NCBI GenBank assembly: GCA_017311185.1 | Contig: JAESUZ010002605.1 | Location: forward strand, 62,001-126,000 | Reading direction: 5' to 3' | Length of the DNA: 64,000 nt | Source of the DNA: Proteles cristata cristata | Taxonomy: Eukaryota > Chordata > Mammalia > Carnivora > Hyaenidae | Shown: positions 62,670-64,000 of the stretch, piece by piece | How positions within the stretch are numbered: position 1 is the stretch's first letter | Layout of the letters: every line of letters starts with the position of its first letter | Program-made: the position numbers and the translations under genes | The notes under the pieces: generated by a model | Told to the model about the DNA's origin: nothing | Seen by the model: only the letters and a program-made list of their open reading frames with translations | Databases searched by the model: none

Positions 62670-63330
62670 TTGACCAACCTTCCCTTTGTGAGATTTATCC
62701 ATAGATTGAAACACATAACTCTGATTAATTCATTTTCACTGCTGAATAGTATTTAACTACATATGTATAACTCAACCTATGTATTTTCCTATTGATGAAT
62801 GTTTAGTCATTTCCACTGACTTTTTATGACAAAGAATGTTGCTACAACAATTGTGGTATAAGTATTACTTTGTGTTTGTTTGTTTATGGATTTTTTAAGG
62901 CGGTATTCTTGAAACAGGAGTATATTTGTCCCTGGTGGCATGCAAAAACTTTCCAATGATATGCCCATATGGGCTATTTTAAGGTATGAAGTTCTATGGC
63001 ACAAGCTTCCCTAGGAACTCATTCATAGTCGTCCTCATATTTTACAAAAGAATTGACATTTTTATAACAGCAATTCTTCCGATCCATGAATCTGATATAT
63101 CTCTCCGGTTATTTAGGTCCTCTTTAATATGCTTCAACAAAAGTCTGTAAAATTCTTCATAAACTTCTGTCATGTTTTTGGCACATTTGGCCTCTTTTCT
63201 TAAATTATAGTTTTAACTCTTTGTGCTAATATATAGGAATGTAATTGATTTCTGAATGTTGCTAGACTAATAAATGCTAATCATTTTTTCTACACATCCT
63301 CTGGGGTTTTCCACGTAGGACACACTGCTC
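62670..63330 (-). mobile_element. Old L1, antisense
   Basis: The plus strand shows antisense L1 text in order: 'ttcactgctgaatagtatttaac' (62733), 'cctattgatgaatgtttagtcatttcc' (62788), 'gatccatgaatctgatatatctctcc' (63080), 'tctggggttttccacgtagg' (63300). Very diverged. Confidence 0.6.
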
Positions 63331-63569
63331 TCAAAGAAGGATCACATTGTTTTTTTCTTTCAAATCCTCAAAAGTTTTCTTCTTCTCATCTTAATTCCAT
63401 TGTTAGACTCTCCATTAAAATGTTCACATAGTGAAATATAGGCATATCTCCACTTTTTTTTTTTACTTTTGAATGTGTATTTGTTCAATTTCTTTAATGA
63501 TTAGGTTATTCAGTTTTTCTACTTTCTTCCTGAGTTTTCTTTAGTGAGTTATAGTTGTCTAAAGAAAAT
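63331..63569. other. Unassigned T-rich DNA
   Basis: No recognised element. Confidence 0.4.
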
Positions 63570-63825
63570 TCCATTTTGAGGGGTGAAGGGGACCAGGAGG
63601 CACAGACTCCACTTATAAAATGAATAAGTCACAGGAATGAAAAGTACAGCATGGAGAATATAGTCAATGGTATTGCAATAGCACTGTATAGTGACAGATG
63701 GTAGCTACAATTGCGGTGAGCCTAGCATAACACATAGACTTGTTGAATCACTATGTTGTATGCCTGAAAGTAATGTAACATTGCATGTTAACTATACTTC
63801 AAAAAAATAAAAAAATAAATACTCC
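63570..63825 (+). mobile_element. L1 3' terminal fragment
   Basis: 3' UTR end in order: 'cttataaaatgaataagtcac', 'gtacagcatggagaatatagtcaa', 'gttgaatcactatgttgtatgcc', 'gttaactatacttcaaaaaaata' and an A-rich tail. Confidence 0.8.
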
Positions 63826-64000
63826 TTTACCCCCTAAATTTTCAAAATAACTGGCATGCAATTTCTTGTGATATAAGAGGTTGCCATAATAAGAAGCCTT
63901 CTATCTCAGGATTAGCTGAAAGCTCAATACAAATAAAATAGCTACTAAGTACTTCACATCTTAGAGTAAGTTACCTTTACAAGACTGCCAGCATTTTTTC
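63826..64000. other. Unassigned end of window
   Basis: Nothing recognised. Confidence 0.4.

Overview
This window is non-coding nuclear DNA from a carnivoran mammal, most likely a feliform. The main evidence is about 30 copies of a tRNA-Lys-derived CanSINE. Each has A-box and B-box promoter sequence, a CT-rich 3' part, an AATAAA-type end and, usually, target-site duplications (TSDs). These sit among carnivore-type LINE-1 (L1) copies and older mammalian repeats (MIR, L2, MER5A, MLT2). The youngest CanSINE group has a 3' half that differs from the cat consensus as I remember it, so a non-felid feliform (hyena, mongoose or civet) is possible; I cannot settle the family.

I find no functional protein-coding or RNA gene. 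The only gene-derived sequence is a processed RPL31 pseudogene at about 2.47-2.91 kb. The longest open frames (343 codons on -, 258 codons on +, at 41.1-43.0 kb) are the two arms of one L1 ORF2 that inverted during insertion.

Layout. 0.3-3.2 kb: two old L1s meeting end to end, one holding a CanSINE and the other the RPL31 pseudogene. 3.2-11.8 kb: mostly unassigned AT-rich DNA with CanSINEs, a MER5A, a MIR and an L2-like LINE remnant. 11.8-13.0 kb: an L1MA-like 3' end split by a CanSINE and a TTAAGTTAAC repeat. 13-20 kb: sparse CanSINEs, one long CA array and a MIR. 20.9-28.2 kb: antisense L1s of several ages. 28.2-36 kb: an antisense L2 and many CanSINEs. 36.6-42.9 kb: a stack of three antisense carnivore L1s, with four CanSINEs inside them. 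43-53.4 kb: L2, L1 3' ends, a second 5'-inverted L1 and a CanSINE cluster. 53.4-64 kb: no CanSINE at all; it contains an MLT2 (ERVL-type) LTR, old L1 pieces and a repeat-poor 1.3 kb block (60.5-61.8 kb) that is the best candidate for conserved regulatory DNA.

No new gene system or defence island is visible. The main interest is in retrotransposition structures: two 5'-inverted L1s, a possible L1 3' transduction, a tail-less L1 fragment with a perfect 19-bp TSD, a repeat that grew inside a SINE target duplication, and repeated insertion at a single target. Family names rest on recognition by eye, without any alignment program.
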